A DNA stretch of 5,090 bases, taken from the NCBI GenBank assembly GCA_030610325.1, contig JAUWRZ010000185.1:1-5090 (forward strand). Reading direction: 5' to 3'. Of the stretch, positions 4,894 to 5,090 are shown one piece after another. A program made the position numbers and the translations under genes. The DNA comes from Sulfurimonadaceae bacterium (GTDB lineage Bacteria; Campylobacterota; Campylobacteria; Campylobacterales; Sulfurimonadaceae). Every line of letters starts with the position of its first letter. Within the stretch, counting starts at the first letter, position 1. The notes beneath the pieces are model-generated. The model made no database searches, was not told the DNA's origin, and saw nothing but the letters and a program-made list of their open reading frames with translations.

Positions 4894-5090
4894 GGAGTGT
4901 AATAAATTCTGTGTCAACACCTAAGTTCATCTGATATCGTATCATAATCCTAAAGCATCTTTGAGTCTCTCCTTGAAGAATATGTTGAGCTGAGAGATGG
5001 TCAGACTCCAGTTCTGGATTGGCATGGTCCACTTTTTCTCAGCGTTTTGTATGCCAGCAAACAGTAGCTTTAGTAAGCTATTATCATTAG
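4893..5090 (-). mobile_element. IS256-family insertion sequence, one end only
   Basis: The element runs from a terminal repeat near 4893-4916 (gggagtgtaataaattctg, followed by tgtca) to beyond the window. IS256-family ends often carry a TGTAAATAATTCTGTGT-like core, and this one sits about 25 bases beyond the stop of the transposase, as expected. It lies inside the IS200/IS605 TnpA. The other end and the 8-9 bp target duplication are not in the window. Confidence 0.75.
4942..5090 (-). CDS. IS256-family (mutator-type) transposase, C-terminal part
   Basis: This is the last 48 residues of a DDE transposase of the IS256/mutator family, normally about 400 residues; the rest lies beyond the right edge of the window. 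The diagnostic tail is LLKLLFAGIQNAEKKWTMPI, then QNWSLTISQLNIFFKERL, with the family's Lys-Lys-Trp-Thr-x-Pro-Ile and Asn-Trp pattern, ending at TGA (4944-4942). The frame is open to the edge with no stop. The catalytic residues are outside the window, so whether the copy is intact cannot be judged. Confidence 0.88.
   Translation of the reverse strand, partial: NDNSLLKLLFAGIQNAEKKWTMPIQNWSLTISQLNIFFKERLKDALGL

Noticed and set aside
1..5090. CRISPR array, tRNA, rRNA or a recognisable anti-phage defence operon
   Set aside because: No regularly spaced direct repeats, no cloverleaf or rRNA-like stretch, and no known defence domains were seen.

Overview
This 5.1 kb window reads as an accessory 'mobile-element graveyard' from a mid-GC Gram-negative bacterium. 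The style of the diguanylate cyclase and of the Tn3 transposase tail resembles Campylobacterota such as Sulfurimonas, Sulfurovum or Sulfuricurvum. That placement is an impression from protein style, not a proven assignment. Remnants of four kinds of mobile element are visible: a group II intron, a Tn3-family transposon, an IS200/IS605-type element and an IS256-family element.

Left end (1-719): on the minus strand lies the 3' tail of a group II intron, domains V and VI, ending at position 89. The 5' part and the reverse transcriptase are missing. The tail sits between the two arms of a perfect 26-bp inverted repeat (60-85 and 193-218). The right arm runs straight into the C-terminal ~135-150 residues of a Tn3-family transposase on the plus strand. 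A 107-bp spacer with short palindromes follows, a likely res region, and then an intact serine resolvase (720-1352) in the same direction.

Middle (1353-3263): two unrecognised minus-strand ORFs (137 and 199 aa) flank a small plus-strand ORF (81 aa) that has a good ribosome binding site. The 81-aa ORF diverges from the 137-aa ORF across a 111-bp intergenic region with repeated CGTTATGC motifs. It converges with the 199-aa ORF and overlaps its 3' end by 114 bp. A 600-bp stretch without an intact gene follows. It holds a short coding-like segment in two frames (2971-3236) that looks like a decayed gene.

Right end (3264-5090): the best-defined chromosomal-type gene is a membrane-anchored diguanylate cyclase of 471 aa, with a periplasmic sensor, a HAMP-like linker and a GGDEF domain with GGEEF and an I-site. 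It is probably a single-gene unit. Downstream on the minus strand is the last ~38 residues of an IS200/IS605-type TnpA with two small hairpins behind it. An IS256-family element has interrupted this TnpA; its terminal repeat begins near 4893 and the C-terminal part of its transposase runs off the window edge.

The cyclase is flanked on both sides by mobile DNA. I found no clear defence system, CRISPR array, tRNA or rRNA. The least explained parts are the intron tail inside an inverted repeat, the three orphan ORFs at 1400-2656, and the two-frame segment upstream of the cyclase.
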